A DNA stretch of 15,333 nt from Actinomycetota bacterium (GTDB taxonomy: Bacteria; Actinomycetota; Actinomycetes; S36-B12; UBA5976): contig JAPLBX010000073.1 of assembly GCA_026392535.1 (NCBI GenBank), positions 1 to 15,333 on the forward strand. The letters are read 5' to 3'. Made by a program: the position numbers and the translations under genes. The notes under the pieces were generated by a model. It did no database searches and had not been told where the DNA came from. It saw nothing but the letters and a program-made list of their open reading frames with translations. Of this stretch, positions 1 through 6,702 are shown in pieces. Within the stretch, counting starts at the first letter, position 1. The number at the start of each line of letters is the position of its first letter.

Positions 1-443
1 ATGATGCGCCATTTGATATCGACGATGTGGCATCAGCAATCAGTGCCAAATTAATTCGCCGTCACCCGCATGTTTTTCCAAATGAAAACGGGGAAATCAT
101 TGATGCACCGGATGCGGCTTTTGTTGAGCAAAATTGGCAAGCGCTTAAGAACGCAGAAAAAGCCCGAGAAAGCATCACTGAAGGTGTTCCAGTTTCAATG
201 CCGCCATTGACCCAAATCTCTAAACTCTTAACCCGGCTCCTAAACGATGATCAGCAAGCGCCAATCCGCCCTGAGATGGCATCAAAAGCTGAACACCTAT
301 CTCTGAGCCCAGCAGAATCAACTGAACTCATTTTGGCTCTAATCGCGCAGATGCAGCAGTCTGGAATCGACGTTGAAGCGCAGATGCGCAGAGCGGTGGG
401 GGACTTCCGCGCTCGTATCAAGGCTCAAGAGGCCGAGCGCTAA
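1..443 (+). CDS. mazG: MazG-type nucleoside triphosphate pyrophosphohydrolase, C-terminal part (5' end outside window)
   Basis: The reading frame is open from base 3 and ends at TAA 441-443, giving 146 visible codons. MazG enzymes hydrolyse (d)NTPs to the monophosphate plus pyrophosphate and clear non-canonical nucleotides in the cytoplasm. The diagnostic stretch is at the very start: FDIDDVASAISAKLIRRHPH matches the family segment ending in RRHPHVF that closes the N-terminal MazG domain. A W..LK..EK segment and a GVP..MPPL segment follow, as in full MazG proteins. The region aligned with the second domain keeps a helical AVGDFRAR end. However, its expected metal-binding EMGDLL-type motif reads STELILALI, so the second domain is probably not catalytic. 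A GTG at 27 lies inside the conserved segment and is not the true start. eno follows 37 bp later; the lpqU gene that I recall between mazG and eno in mycobacteria is absent. Confidence 0.85.
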   Translation, partial: DAPFDIDDVASAISAKLIRRHPHVFPNENGEIIDAPDAAFVEQNWQALKNAEKARESITEGVPVSMPPLTQISKLLTRLLNDDQQAPIRPEMASKAEHLSLSPAESTELILALIAQMQQSGIDVEAQMRRAVGDFRARIKAQEAER

Positions 444-480
444 ACTTAGCCTGTCCCCAAATAATGAATTGGAGCCTGAC

Positions 481-1758
481 GTGGCCACGATTGAAGATGT
501 ATACGCCCGCGAAATTCTTGACTCTCGCGGAAATCCAACGGTTGAAGTTGAAGTAATTCTCGACGATTCCACAATTGCTCGCGCTGCTGTGCCATCTGGC
601 GCATCGACTGGAGCCTTTGAGGCTAATGAGCGTCGCGATGGCGGAGACCGCTACCTTGGTAAAGGTGTGCAGGATGCAGTTGCGGCAGTAATCGAAGAGA
701 TTGCACACGAAGTGCATGGCTTTCCAGCAGATGACCAACGTTTAATCGACCAGACCATGATTGATCTTGACGGCACCCCAAATAAATCACGCCTAGGTGC
801 AAACGCAATCCTCGGAGTTTCTTTGGCAGTCGCGAAAGCAGCAGCCGATAGTTCAGGTTTGGCACTCTTTCGTTACATCGGTGGGCCTAACGCACACACA
901 CTTCCAGTTCCAATGATGAATATTCTTAACGGTGGTGCACACGCTGACACTGGTGTTGACATCCAAGAATTCATGATTGCTCCAATTGGTGCACCAACTT
1001 TCCGCGAAGCATTGCGTCAAGGTACTGAGGTTTACCACTCACTTAAATCAGTTTTGAAAAAACAAGGATTAGCAACTGGTCTTGGTGATGAAGGTGGCTT
1101 TGCGCCAAATCTTGCAAATAACCGCGCAGCTCTAGAACTTATTGCAGTTGCAGTTGAACAGACTGGTTTGAAACTTGGCACTGACATTGCATTGGCGCTA
1201 GATGTTGCAGCAACAGAATTTTATAAAGATGGTTCATACGGGTTTGAAGGCAAGAAGTTGAGTGCTGCCGAAATGGTGGACTACTACGCATCTTTGGTTG
1301 CTGACTTCCCAATGGTTTCTATTGAAGATCCAATGTCAGAAGAAGACTGGGATGGCTGGAAACTAATCACCGAAAAACTTGGCGATAAAATTCAAATTGT
1401 TGGCGACGACTTGTTCGTTACAAATCCAGAACGTCTAGCTCGAGGTATTGCATCGAACACTGCAAACGCATTGTTAGTTAAAGTAAACCAGATCGGTACT
1501 TTGACCGAAACTCTTGATGCAGTGCAGATGGCACACCGTGCTGGATACCGCAGCATGATGAGCCACCGTTCAGGTGAAACTGAAGACACCACAATTGCAG
1601 ACCTCGCCGTTGCTACTGATTGTGGCCAAATCAAGACTGGTGCACCTGCACGTTCTGAACGCGTTGCTAAGTACAACCAGTTGCTTCGCATCGAAGAAGA
1701 ACTCGATGATGCAGCCGTTTATGCTGGCGCGGGTTCATTCCCACGTTTCAAGCACTAA
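481..1758 (+). CDS. eno: Enolase (phosphopyruvate hydratase)
   Basis: Enolase converts 2-phosphoglycerate to phosphoenolpyruvate in glycolysis; it is cytoplasmic and Mg-dependent, and in many bacteria also part of RNA degradosomes. The 425-residue length is normal. Visible landmarks are the mobile-loop motif SGASTG (39-44), GDEGGFAPN with general acid E204, metal ligands D241, E282 and D309, catalytic K334 inside the signature LLVKVNQIGTLTET (331-344), and the SHRSGETED loop (361-369). I chose GTG 481 because it begins the conserved sequence ATIEDVYAREILDSRGNPT and has GGAG at 471-474 six bases upstream. The frame stays open upstream to 373, but that part is the mazG 3' end read in another frame. 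Neighbours are mazG (37 bp upstream) and the divIC-like gene (18 bp downstream). The product is essentially certain. Confidence 0.98.
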   Translation: MATIEDVYAREILDSRGNPTVEVEVILDDSTIARAAVPSGASTGAFEANERRDGGDRYLGKGVQDAVAAVIEEIAHEVHGFPADDQRLIDQTMIDLDGTPNKSRLGANAILGVSLAVAKAAADSSGLALFRYIGGPNAHTLPVPMMNILNGGAHADTGVDIQEFMIAPIGAPTFREALRQGTEVYHSLKSVLKKQGLATGLGDEGGFAPNLANNRAALELIAVAVEQTGLKLGTDIALALDVAATEFYKDGSYGFEGKKLSAAEMVDYYASLVADFPMVSIEDPMSEEDWDGWKLITEKLGDKIQIVGDDLFVTNPERLARGIASNTANALLVKVNQIGTLTETLDAVQMAHRAGYRSMMSHRSGETEDTTIADLAVATDCGQIKTGAPARSERVAKYNQLLRIEEELDDAAVYAGAGSFPRFKH

Positions 1759-1764
1759 ATCCTG

Positions 1765-1770
1765 CAAAAT
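1765..1770 (+). promoter_or_regulatory. Possible -10 hexamer of a leaderless promoter for the divIC-like gene
   Basis: CAAAAT lies exactly 6 nt before ATG 1777, and no Shine-Dalgarno sequence is visible in the 18-bp gap after eno. Actinobacterial leaderless transcripts typically have an ANNNT-type -10 ending 6-7 nt before a start codon that is itself +1. The match is only 4 of 6 to TATAAT, and no convincing -35 is visible. Confidence 0.3.
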
Positions 1771-1776
1771 AACCAC

Positions 1777-2229
1777 ATGACATCGCGACGACCAGAATCT
1801 TCAACAACCGCAGAGACTGGTCGTCGCACTTTTTTAAGCGGCCGAGCAGTTTTGATAATCGGGTTATTTCTTGTCTTAATAATCACTACGGCTATTCCGT
1901 TTAAGAGTTATCTTGATCAAAGATCTCGCATTAATGATTTGCAAAGTGTGCAAGATGCCAACGTAGCTCGCATTAAGGAATTGCAAAATCAAGTAGAACG
2001 TTGGAAAGACCCTGCCTATGTAAAAGCCCAGGCTCGAAATCGTTTGCATTATGTAATGCCAAATGAGGTGGGATATATCGTGCTTGAAGCTGATGAAGCC
2101 CAGGCAGTTGTTCAAAACCAAACTAATGACGTTGGTGTTCGTCCGGTTTGGTATCGAACTCTTTGGTCATCTCTGCACGATGCTGCTGATACTGCTCCAC
2201 CGCTCTTGGAAGATGTGGGCGGCAAATAA
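1777..2229 (+). CDS. Septum formation initiator family protein (FtsB/DivIC-like)
   Basis: This 150-residue single-pass membrane protein has the FtsB/DivIC layout: a short basic cytoplasmic N-terminus (1-21), one transmembrane helix (about 22-42), a coiled-coil segment (about 45-78) and the family motif W76-K-DP-Y81...AR..L..V..NE (76-97), then an acidic polar tail. Proteins of this family sit in the divisome with FtsL and FtsQ and help activate septal peptidoglycan synthesis. The position directly after eno matches Rv1024 of M. tuberculosis, which supports the actinobacterial divIC-like assignment. There is no obvious Shine-Dalgarno before ATG 1777. The stop TAA is immediately followed by the ATG of the DUF501 gene, so the two are probably translated together. 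The exact name (FtsB versus DivIC) cannot be decided from sequence alone. Confidence 0.9.
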   Translation: MTSRRPESSTTAETGRRTFLSGRAVLIIGLFLVLIITTAIPFKSYLDQRSRINDLQSVQDANVARIKELQNQVERWKDPAYVKAQARNRLHYVMPNEVGYIVLEADEAQAVVQNQTNDVGVRPVWYRTLWSSLHDAADTAPPLLEDVGGK

Positions 2230-2724
2230 ATGGCGGTTGAACAACGCGACATCGATGCGATGTGCGCGCAACTCGGGCGTGAAGTCCGTGGAGTAGTGGA
2301 AGTTGCCCATCGATGCAAATGTGGCAACCCTGATGTGGTCAAAACCCTTCCACGCCTTGAAAATGGCACACCCTTTCCAACGACTTATTACGTGACCTGC
2401 CCACGCCTCACTAGCCGCATCGGAACCCTAGAAGCTGACGGTGTTATGAAACAGCTTGAAGAGAAGTTGAAATCGGACCCACAATTACAAGCCAATTACG
2501 AAAAGGCACACACCTCATACTTGCAAGATCGAGCAGAACTCGGTGAAGTTCCGGAAATTAAAGACATTTCAGCTGGTGGCATGCCAGATCGAGTGAAATG
2601 TCTGCATGTATTGGTAGGACACTCTCTGGCAAAAGGCCCAGGGGTAAATCCAATCGGTGATTTAGCTTTAGCAATGCTCGACGAGTGGGGCGAGCAAATA
2701 TGTGTAAACGGGGAATCTGAATGA
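2230..2724 (+). CDS. DUF501 domain protein
   Basis: This 164-residue protein matches DUF501, a family of unknown function common in Actinobacteria. Visible conserved blocks are C29-K-C31-G-NP, the run GTPFPTTYYVTCPRL (46-60, containing C57), LEADG (about 67-71), and the C-terminal segment KCLHVLVGHSLAKGPG (123-138). The cysteine and histidine residues C29, C31, C57, C124, H126 and H131 look like a metal site; that is inference, not known function. Its ATG directly abuts the stop of the divIC-like gene with no spacer. Its own TGA overlaps the ATG of the ppx gene in an ATGA, so expression is probably coupled on both sides. The arrangement corresponds to Rv1025 in the conserved eno-divIC-DUF501-ppx cluster. 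Confidence 0.9.
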   Translation: MAVEQRDIDAMCAQLGREVRGVVEVAHRCKCGNPDVVKTLPRLENGTPFPTTYYVTCPRLTSRIGTLEADGVMKQLEEKLKSDPQLQANYEKAHTSYLQDRAELGEVPEIKDISAGGMPDRVKCLHVLVGHSLAKGPGVNPIGDLALAMLDEWGEQICVNGESE

Positions 2725-3647
2725 CAAACATTGCGGCAATTGATTGCGGCACTAACTCAATCCGGTTGTTAATTTCACGAGTAGAACCAGACGGTGTTTT
2801 AACTGAGATTACTCGCCGAATGATTATCGTCCGACTTGGTGAAGGCGTTGACGCGAATGGAAAATTTAGCGAAGCCGCATTAACTCGGGTATTTGCAGCT
2901 TGTGATGAATATGCCGAACTTATCAAAATGCATGAAGTAACTAGAGTTCGATTTATTGCCACTTCAGCTTCGCGCGACGTTTCGAATCGCGAAGAGTTTG
3001 CTCAAGGCGTTAAAGCCCGCATTGGATGCGAGCTTGAAGTGATTAGCGGTGACGAGGAAGCGCAATTGTCTTTTGCTGGCGCCACATTTGCATTGGCCAA
3101 AGAATTCCCCGGCCCTTATTTAGTGATCGACATCGGTGGCGGGTCCACAGAATTTGTTTTAGGCGACGACAAACCAGAATTTGCTCGCTCAGTAAACATC
3201 GGGTGTGTGCGGATGACCGAAAGACATTTAAGTGAAGATCCGCCGAGTGCAGAAAGTATTTTGGCTGCCACTGCAGACATTGAAGATGCAATTTCTTTGG
3301 CAGCCGAAGTTGTGCCACTAGAAAAGGCAGTCACGGTCATTGGACTTGCTGGCTCAGTTACTACGGTGGCAGCTATGGCCCTGGGCTTAGATAAATACGA
3401 CCGAGATGCGATTCATGGCAGTGTGATTTCAGTGGAATCTATTCATCGAACTGCTGCAAAATTCTTATCTAAGACACGCGAACAACGGGCTGCACTTCCA
3501 TACATGCATCCAGGTCGGGTAGATGTAATCGGTGCTGGAGCTTTAGTGCTAGATCTAATTGCTCAGCGACTACACGTTGAATATATAGTTGTTAGCGAAC
3601 AAGACATCTTGGATGGTATTGCCATCAGTCTTGCCGCAACTTTGTGA
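2721..3647 (+). CDS. Exopolyphosphatase / guanosine pentaphosphate phosphohydrolase (Ppx/GppA family)
   Basis: Ppx/GppA enzymes of the actin-like ATPase fold remove terminal phosphate from polyphosphate or convert pppGpp to ppGpp. The first phosphate-binding motif AAIDCGTNSIRLLIS is at 5-19, the likely catalytic glutamate lies in SGDEEAQL near 111-118, the second phosphate motif VIDIGGGSTEFVLG is at about 135-148, and a third glycine-rich motif GLAGSVTTVAA is near 208-218. At 308 residues it is the short actinobacterial form, with only the two actin-like domains and without the C-terminal HD-like extension of E. coli Ppx. The start ATG overlaps the DUF501 stop (ATGA) and has a purine-rich GGGGAA upstream. 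The position equals Rv1026 (Ppx2). Substrate preference cannot be read from the sequence. The gene ends only 2 bp from the stop of the convergent msrA. Confidence 0.92.
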   Translation: MTNIAAIDCGTNSIRLLISRVEPDGVLTEITRRMIIVRLGEGVDANGKFSEAALTRVFAACDEYAELIKMHEVTRVRFIATSASRDVSNREEFAQGVKARIGCELEVISGDEEAQLSFAGATFALAKEFPGPYLVIDIGGGSTEFVLGDDKPEFARSVNIGCVRMTERHLSEDPPSAESILAATADIEDAISLAAEVVPLEKAVTVIGLAGSVTTVAAMALGLDKYDRDAIHGSVISVESIHRTAAKFLSKTREQRAALPYMHPGRVDVIGAGALVLDLIAQRLHVEYIVVSEQDILDGIAISLAATL

Positions 3648-3649
3648 GA

Positions 3650-4165
3650 CTATTCTTTCGGTAAGAAATATCCAGTGTGGGCATGGCAGTCATAGCCATT
3701 TGGATTCTTAATTAAATATTTCTGGTGATAGTCCTCAGCCAGCCAGTACTTATGATTTGCAGCAGATGCAATCTGAGTTGTGATTGGCCCAATCCCATTT
3801 AAGGTAAGAATTTGACCAAACTGTTTTGCAGTTTTTTCACATTCTGCAGCTTGCTCGTCGTCAGTCCAAAGCAATGCACTTCTGTATTGCGTGCCAACAT
3901 CGCCACCTTGACGGTTTCCTTGAGTCGGATCATGGTTTTCCCAAAACACGCCCAGGATTTCCCGAGTTGAGATTATGTTTTCATCGTAAACGACTTTCAC
4001 AATTTCTACGTGATCAGTTCCGCCAGCACACACAACTTTGTAAGTAGGTTCGGACGTGTGCCCGCCTTGGTAACCAACTGAGGTTTCGACTACACCTGGT
4101 AGTGACCAGAATTTCTTCTCTGCTCCCCAGAAACATCCCATTCCAAGGTAAATAGTTTTTGCCAT
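3650..4165 (-). CDS. msrA: Peptide-methionine (S)-S-oxide reductase MsrA
   Basis: MsrA reduces the S-epimer of methionine sulfoxide in free and protein-bound methionine, using thioredoxin as electron donor. The catalytic motif GCFWGAE begins at residue 10, with nucleophile C11. Also visible are VGYQGGHT, CAGGTDHVE, the FWENHDPTQGNRQGGDVGTQYRS region written here as FWENHDPTQ and GGDVGTQYRS, and a resolving cysteine in NGYDCH (C160). The 171-residue length is normal. I prefer ATG 4165 over the GTG one codon earlier, since AAGGAAG lies just upstream and ATG gives the usual MAKTIYLGMG start. The ATG shares base 4165 with the MFS stop codon (TGATG), implying translational coupling; msrA is the last gene of the DUF4307-greA-MFS-msrA operon. 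It converges on ppx with a 2-bp gap. Confidence 0.97.
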   Translation of the reverse strand: MAKTIYLGMGCFWGAEKKFWSLPGVVETSVGYQGGHTSEPTYKVVCAGGTDHVEIVKVVYDENIISTREILGVFWENHDPTQGNRQGGDVGTQYRSALLWTDDEQAAECEKTAKQFGQILTLNGIGPITTQIASAANHKYWLAEDYHQKYLIKNPNGYDCHAHTGYFLPKE

Positions 4166-5424
4166 CACACTTCCTTTGTTGGCGGAACTTTAATCAAAGT
4201 CTCTTTCATGCGCAGAACCAAAATCACCGCGCTGGCTGCGAGGATGCCACCGATCACAAATGGCACTTCAAATGCATATTGCTCGCCATAGTTTCGAGAT
4301 GCAAAATCCAACAACCAACCGCCAAATACTGGCCCGAAGATGCCACCTAAGTCAGAAGACATTTGATAGGCAGAAATAATTGGTCCACGTGGTTGCCCTG
4401 CGGTTGCATCCCCTAGAACTGCTGGAGTTGCTGAGGAAAGAAAAGCCCCAGCCACGCCTAAGACAAACATTGCAATGAAATAGGCAGAAATATTTTCAAT
4501 TCCGCCCATTGTGATCATGCCAAGCCCAGACAAAAGCGTGCCGGCAATCAGCACTGGTTTACGGCCAATTGAATCTGCCCAATGCCCAGCTCGGGATATG
4601 AAAATAAATTGGCCAATTGCGCTGAATAAGAATCCAGTGCTGGCAAGACTTATTTGGCTGCCTAAGGCTTCAACCACGAAAAGTGGTGCAATCGCATTCA
4701 ATATTCCCATTCGAACAAACCCATTTGTGAAGTTCACACCAACGGCTGCTGCGTATGCGCGATTCTTGCGCGCGATCCACACATCTTTCCAAGTTCCAAC
4801 TTCATCAGAAGTTGCAACACTTTCTGTTAGATGTGCATTTCGCAAACTAAACCATGAAACCAAACTCGCAAAAACTAGGGTGACTGCGTAAACAAAAAAC
4901 GGCGCTCGCAATGAGATTGCAGCAAAGATGCCACCAACTGCAGGTCCGGCAAGTCCACCAAGAAGAAAGCCACCCGACCAAGCGCTTGAAGCTCTTCCGC
5001 GAAGCCCAGGATCTACAACTCGAATAATTACTGCCATGGATGCGATTGAAAATGCCACACTGCCAAGTCCGCCAAGACCACGCAATACGAGCAGTTGCCA
5101 AAAGTTCTGCGATAGGCCAGCAGCAAAAGAGCTGATTGCGACAATTGCCAATCCAAATGAAAGGGTTCGTCGTTCGCCGATTAGGTCTACGAACTTGCCA
5201 GCGATTGGAGCACCTAGAAGGCGCATACCCGCAAAAACTGAAACCACTGAACTTGCCGCTAAAGCACTGACGCCAAACTCACGTGCAAAAGCGGGAATGA
5301 CTGGTGCGACAATTCCAAAACCTAAAGCCACACAAAATGCGACCATACTTACGGCAGTTACTTCAATTGGTAATTCGCGTAGAAGTGGAACGCGGTTTCG
5401 AAGTAGGTGAAGGGGATTATTCAT
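4165..5424 (-). CDS. Major facilitator superfamily transporter
   Basis: This 419-residue protein has about 12 hydrophobic segments in two halves, typical of MFS permeases driven by the proton gradient. The loop after the second helix reads GAPIAGKFVDLIGERRT (MFS motif A: G....G...D..G.RR). The equivalent loop in the second half reads GHWADSIGRKP. A drug-efflux-like DHA1 role is plausible because of the pattern PVIPAFAREFGVS near the N-terminus, but the substrate cannot be assigned. The ATG at 5424 shares one base with the greA stop (TAATG), and the stop shares one base with the msrA ATG, so the gene sits in a chain of coupled cistrons. No separate Shine-Dalgarno is clear, which fits re-initiation after greA. 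Linkage to greA and msrA suggests general stress or housekeeping expression rather than a specific inducer; that is inference. Confidence 0.92.
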   Translation of the reverse strand: MNNPLHLLRNRVPLLRELPIEVTAVSMVAFCVALGFGIVAPVIPAFAREFGVSALAASSVVSVFAGMRLLGAPIAGKFVDLIGERRTLSFGLAIVAISSFAAGLSQNFWQLLVLRGLGGLGSVAFSIASMAVIIRVVDPGLRGRASSAWSGGFLLGGLAGPAVGGIFAAISLRAPFFVYAVTLVFASLVSWFSLRNAHLTESVATSDEVGTWKDVWIARKNRAYAAAVGVNFTNGFVRMGILNAIAPLFVVEALGSQISLASTGFLFSAIGQFIFISRAGHWADSIGRKPVLIAGTLLSGLGMITMGGIENISAYFIAMFVLGVAGAFLSSATPAVLGDATAGQPRGPIISAYQMSSDLGGIFGPVFGGWLLDFASRNYGEQYAFEVPFVIGGILAASAVILVLRMKETLIKVPPTKEV

Positions 5425-5903
5425 TACTGGTTTTGGACGTCTACCAAAACTACATTTGCGATGCGACCATTTGGCAATTCATAACTAATTTCATCGCCAA
5501 TTCGTTTTCCGATAATGGATTGGCCAAGCGGTGAGTCAGGGCTTAAAACATTGTGCTCTGAATGACTTGCTTCTTCGGCTGAACCAATCAAGTAGGTCTC
5601 GGTGTCTTCAGGGGCAAACTTAATTGTCACAAGCCGACCCACGTGAACTTCACCATCTGGAACTTTCGGTGTACCAACCATTGCGTGCTCTAGTAATTGC
5701 TCGAGGTGTGCAATGCGTCCTTCATTTTTACCTTGTTCATCACGCGCAGCGTGGTAGCCACCATTTTCTTTCAGGTCGCCTTCTTCACGTGCGGCACTGA
5801 TGCGAGTGGTGATTTCATCTCGCACTGGACCTTTACGTTCTTCAAGTTCATTTTGCAGGCGATCAAATGCGGCTTGGGTGAGCCAAGTTGTTTGTTCAGT
5901 CAT
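5424..5903 (-). CDS. greA: Transcription elongation factor GreA
   Basis: GreA enters the RNA polymerase secondary channel and stimulates cleavage of backtracked RNA. The 159-residue protein has the N-terminal coiled coil (about 1-75). Its tip motif REEGDLKENGGYHAA carries the two acidic residues D43 and E46 that hold the active-site magnesium in characterised GreA proteins. The C-terminal FKBP-like domain (about 83-159) includes VGRLVTI, SPDSPLGQSIIGK and ISYELPNG. I start it at ATG 5903, which gives MTEQTTWLTQAAFDRL, a typical GreA beginning, and has GAGGAG five bases upstream. The frame is open to 5963, but that extension overlaps the DUF4307 3' end and is not conserved in type. It lies 41 bp downstream of the DUF4307 gene, as for Rv1081c-Rv1080c. 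Confidence 0.97.
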   Translation of the reverse strand: MTEQTTWLTQAAFDRLQNELEERKGPVRDEITTRISAAREEGDLKENGGYHAARDEQGKNEGRIAHLEQLLEHAMVGTPKVPDGEVHVGRLVTIKFAPEDTETYLIGSAEEASHSEHNVLSPDSPLGQSIIGKRIGDEISYELPNGRIANVVLVDVQNQ

Positions 5904-5908
5904 GGTAA

Positions 5909-5914
5909 CTCCTC
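5909..5914 (-). promoter_or_regulatory. Ribosome binding site deciding the greA start
   Basis: On the minus strand GAGGAG is followed by TTACC and then ATG 5903. The 5-nt spacing and strong match fix this start over the upstream in-frame codon at 5963. Confidence 0.85.
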
Positions 5915-5944
5915 GCGAAATTAATGGGGTAAAGGTAACAACTC

Positions 5945-6433
5945 TTAGGAGTTCCACTGCCACGGAGCAAATAAAGGCGAATTCTGTGCGGGTGGGAGCA
6001 ATCCTGGGCGGAAATGCGGGCCTGTCAAAGCAGAGATATTTTGCTCACAAGTCGGATTAATAACTGCATAAGCACTGGTTGTAGTTCGCAGGGTTTGAGT
6101 GAATTGTGAAACCTTTGCAGGGTCAGATGCTTCGAAGATCGCGAATCCGACATCAAACTGCTGCGAATCTTGCGCCCTAATAATGCAAACTAGTGGCTGA
6201 TTACTCGCTTGAGAGACATTCCAGGTAATTTCAACAGTTGTTGGGGAGGAAACTTCCCATGAAATCAGACGAGTCTCAATGTTGCTTTGCTGCCCTTGAA
6301 TGATTTGCATAAATAAGTAGCCAATTATCAAAAAGGCTCCACCCCAAACAGCAGTGAGTAGCAGTGGATTTCGAGGCTTTAGGCCATAACGTTCATAAAG
6401 CTCAATTGGCACCGTGGCACGTGATACTGCCAT
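5945..6433 (-). CDS. DUF4307 domain membrane protein
   Basis: This 162-residue protein begins MAVSRATVPIELYERYG and has one transmembrane helix at about 23-46, followed by an extracytoplasmic beta-rich domain with WEVSSPTTVEITWNV and two cysteines (in LVCIIRA and PTCEQN) that could form a disulfide. This is the DUF4307 pattern, a family of unknown function in Actinobacteria usually encoded next to greA (Rv1081c beside Rv1080c). The true start is ATG 6433, preceded by GGAGGTGGGA. The frame stays open to 6646, but the extra 71 residues run antisense through a small gene at 6528-6698 and contain no family sequence. In mycobacteria the divergent neighbour is mca, the mycothiol S-conjugate amidase; here that gene is missing. 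Function unknown; family call fairly secure. Confidence 0.85.
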   Translation of the reverse strand: MAVSRATVPIELYERYGLKPRNPLLLTAVWGGAFLIIGYLFMQIIQGQQSNIETRLISWEVSSPTTVEITWNVSQASNQPLVCIIRAQDSQQFDVGFAIFEASDPAKVSQFTQTLRTTTSAYAVINPTCEQNISALTGPHFRPGLLPPAQNSPLFAPWQWNS

Positions 6434-6435
6434 TC

Positions 6436-6443
6436 CCACCTCC
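6436..6443 (-). promoter_or_regulatory. Ribosome binding site deciding the DUF4307 start
   Basis: The minus strand reads GGAGGTGG just before GA-ATG 6433. This strong Shine-Dalgarno supports the 162-residue form over the 233-residue open frame. Confidence 0.75.
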
Positions 6444-6449
6444 AACTCT

Positions 6450-6464
6450 GGGTGAAATTTACCC
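6450..6464. promoter_or_regulatory. Imperfect palindrome in the divergent DUF4307/small-protein promoter region
   Basis: GGGTGAAATTTACCC is a 15-bp inverted repeat with one mismatched pair, lying 7 bp upstream of the DUF4307 Shine-Dalgarno inside a 94-bp divergent intergenic region. It could be a repressor site or part of the promoter. No regulator is known to me for it, so this is only a sequence observation. Confidence 0.25.
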
Positions 6465-6527
6465 CTAACCGAGCAAAGGCTTTCAACAAGGAGCAAAATT
6501 GGCTGGTAACGCAGAATTGGAGTCAAG

Positions 6528-6698
6528 ATGTTTCTAGGTATTGCGGCAGATGTGTCAGATGTTCCAATCGACAATTTCACTGCTGGCTGGCTCGGCGGCG
6601 TGTTCTTTTTCGGCATGGCAACTGCAGTATTTTTCTTATGGCGCAATTTAAATAAGCGATTGAAAAATCTCGATAAGAATTTCGAAGATAAAGAATAA
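6528..6698 (+). CDS. Small single-helix membrane protein (56 aa), hypothetical
   Basis: An ATG with GGAG at 6519-6522, five bases upstream, opens a 56-codon frame ending in TAA 6696-6698. The product has a short N-terminus MFLGIAADVSDVPIDN, a glycine/aromatic transmembrane helix (about 17-39, GGVFFFGMATAVFFLW) and a strongly charged C-terminal tail rich in Lys, Asn, Asp and Glu (40-56), probably cytoplasmic. No catalytic motif is present. It ends 4 bp before the SURF1-like gene and is divergent from DUF4307. In mycobacteria a small protein (Rv1083) sits in the equivalent place after mca; this may be its counterpart, which is inference from position. The good ribosome binding site, the sensible membrane topology and the tight packing with the next gene argue that it is real. 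Confidence 0.7.
   Translation: MFLGIAADVSDVPIDNFTAGWLGGVFFFGMATAVFFLWRNLNKRLKNLDKNFEDKE
6691..6696 (+). promoter_or_regulatory. Possible -10 hexamer of an internal leaderless promoter for the SURF1-like gene
   Basis: AAGAAT sits exactly 6 nt before ATG 6703, whose upstream region has no good Shine-Dalgarno. It matches NANNNT and 4 of 6 positions of TATAAT. It overlaps the last codons of the 56-aa gene, so it would be an internal promoter; read-through from the upstream gene is the alternative. Confidence 0.25.
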
Positions 6699-6702
6699 GT
6701 TT

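Noticed and set aside
373..480. A 36-codon in-frame extension upstream of eno
   Set aside because: It overlaps the mazG 3' end in another frame, has no enolase similarity, and GTG 481 has a properly spaced GGAG.
4928..5410. A 160-codon open frame opposite the MFS gene
   Set aside because: Composition is Pro/Arg/Thr-rich and reflects the antisense of membrane-helix codons; no start signal.
5904..5963. A 20-codon upstream extension of greA
   Set aside because: ATG 5903 gives the typical GreA N-terminus and has GAGGAG five bases upstream; the extension overlaps the DUF4307 coding end.
6434..6646. A 71-codon N-terminal extension of the DUF4307 protein
   Set aside because: It is antisense to the 56-aa gene, contains no family sequence, and a strong GGAGGTGG precedes ATG 6433.
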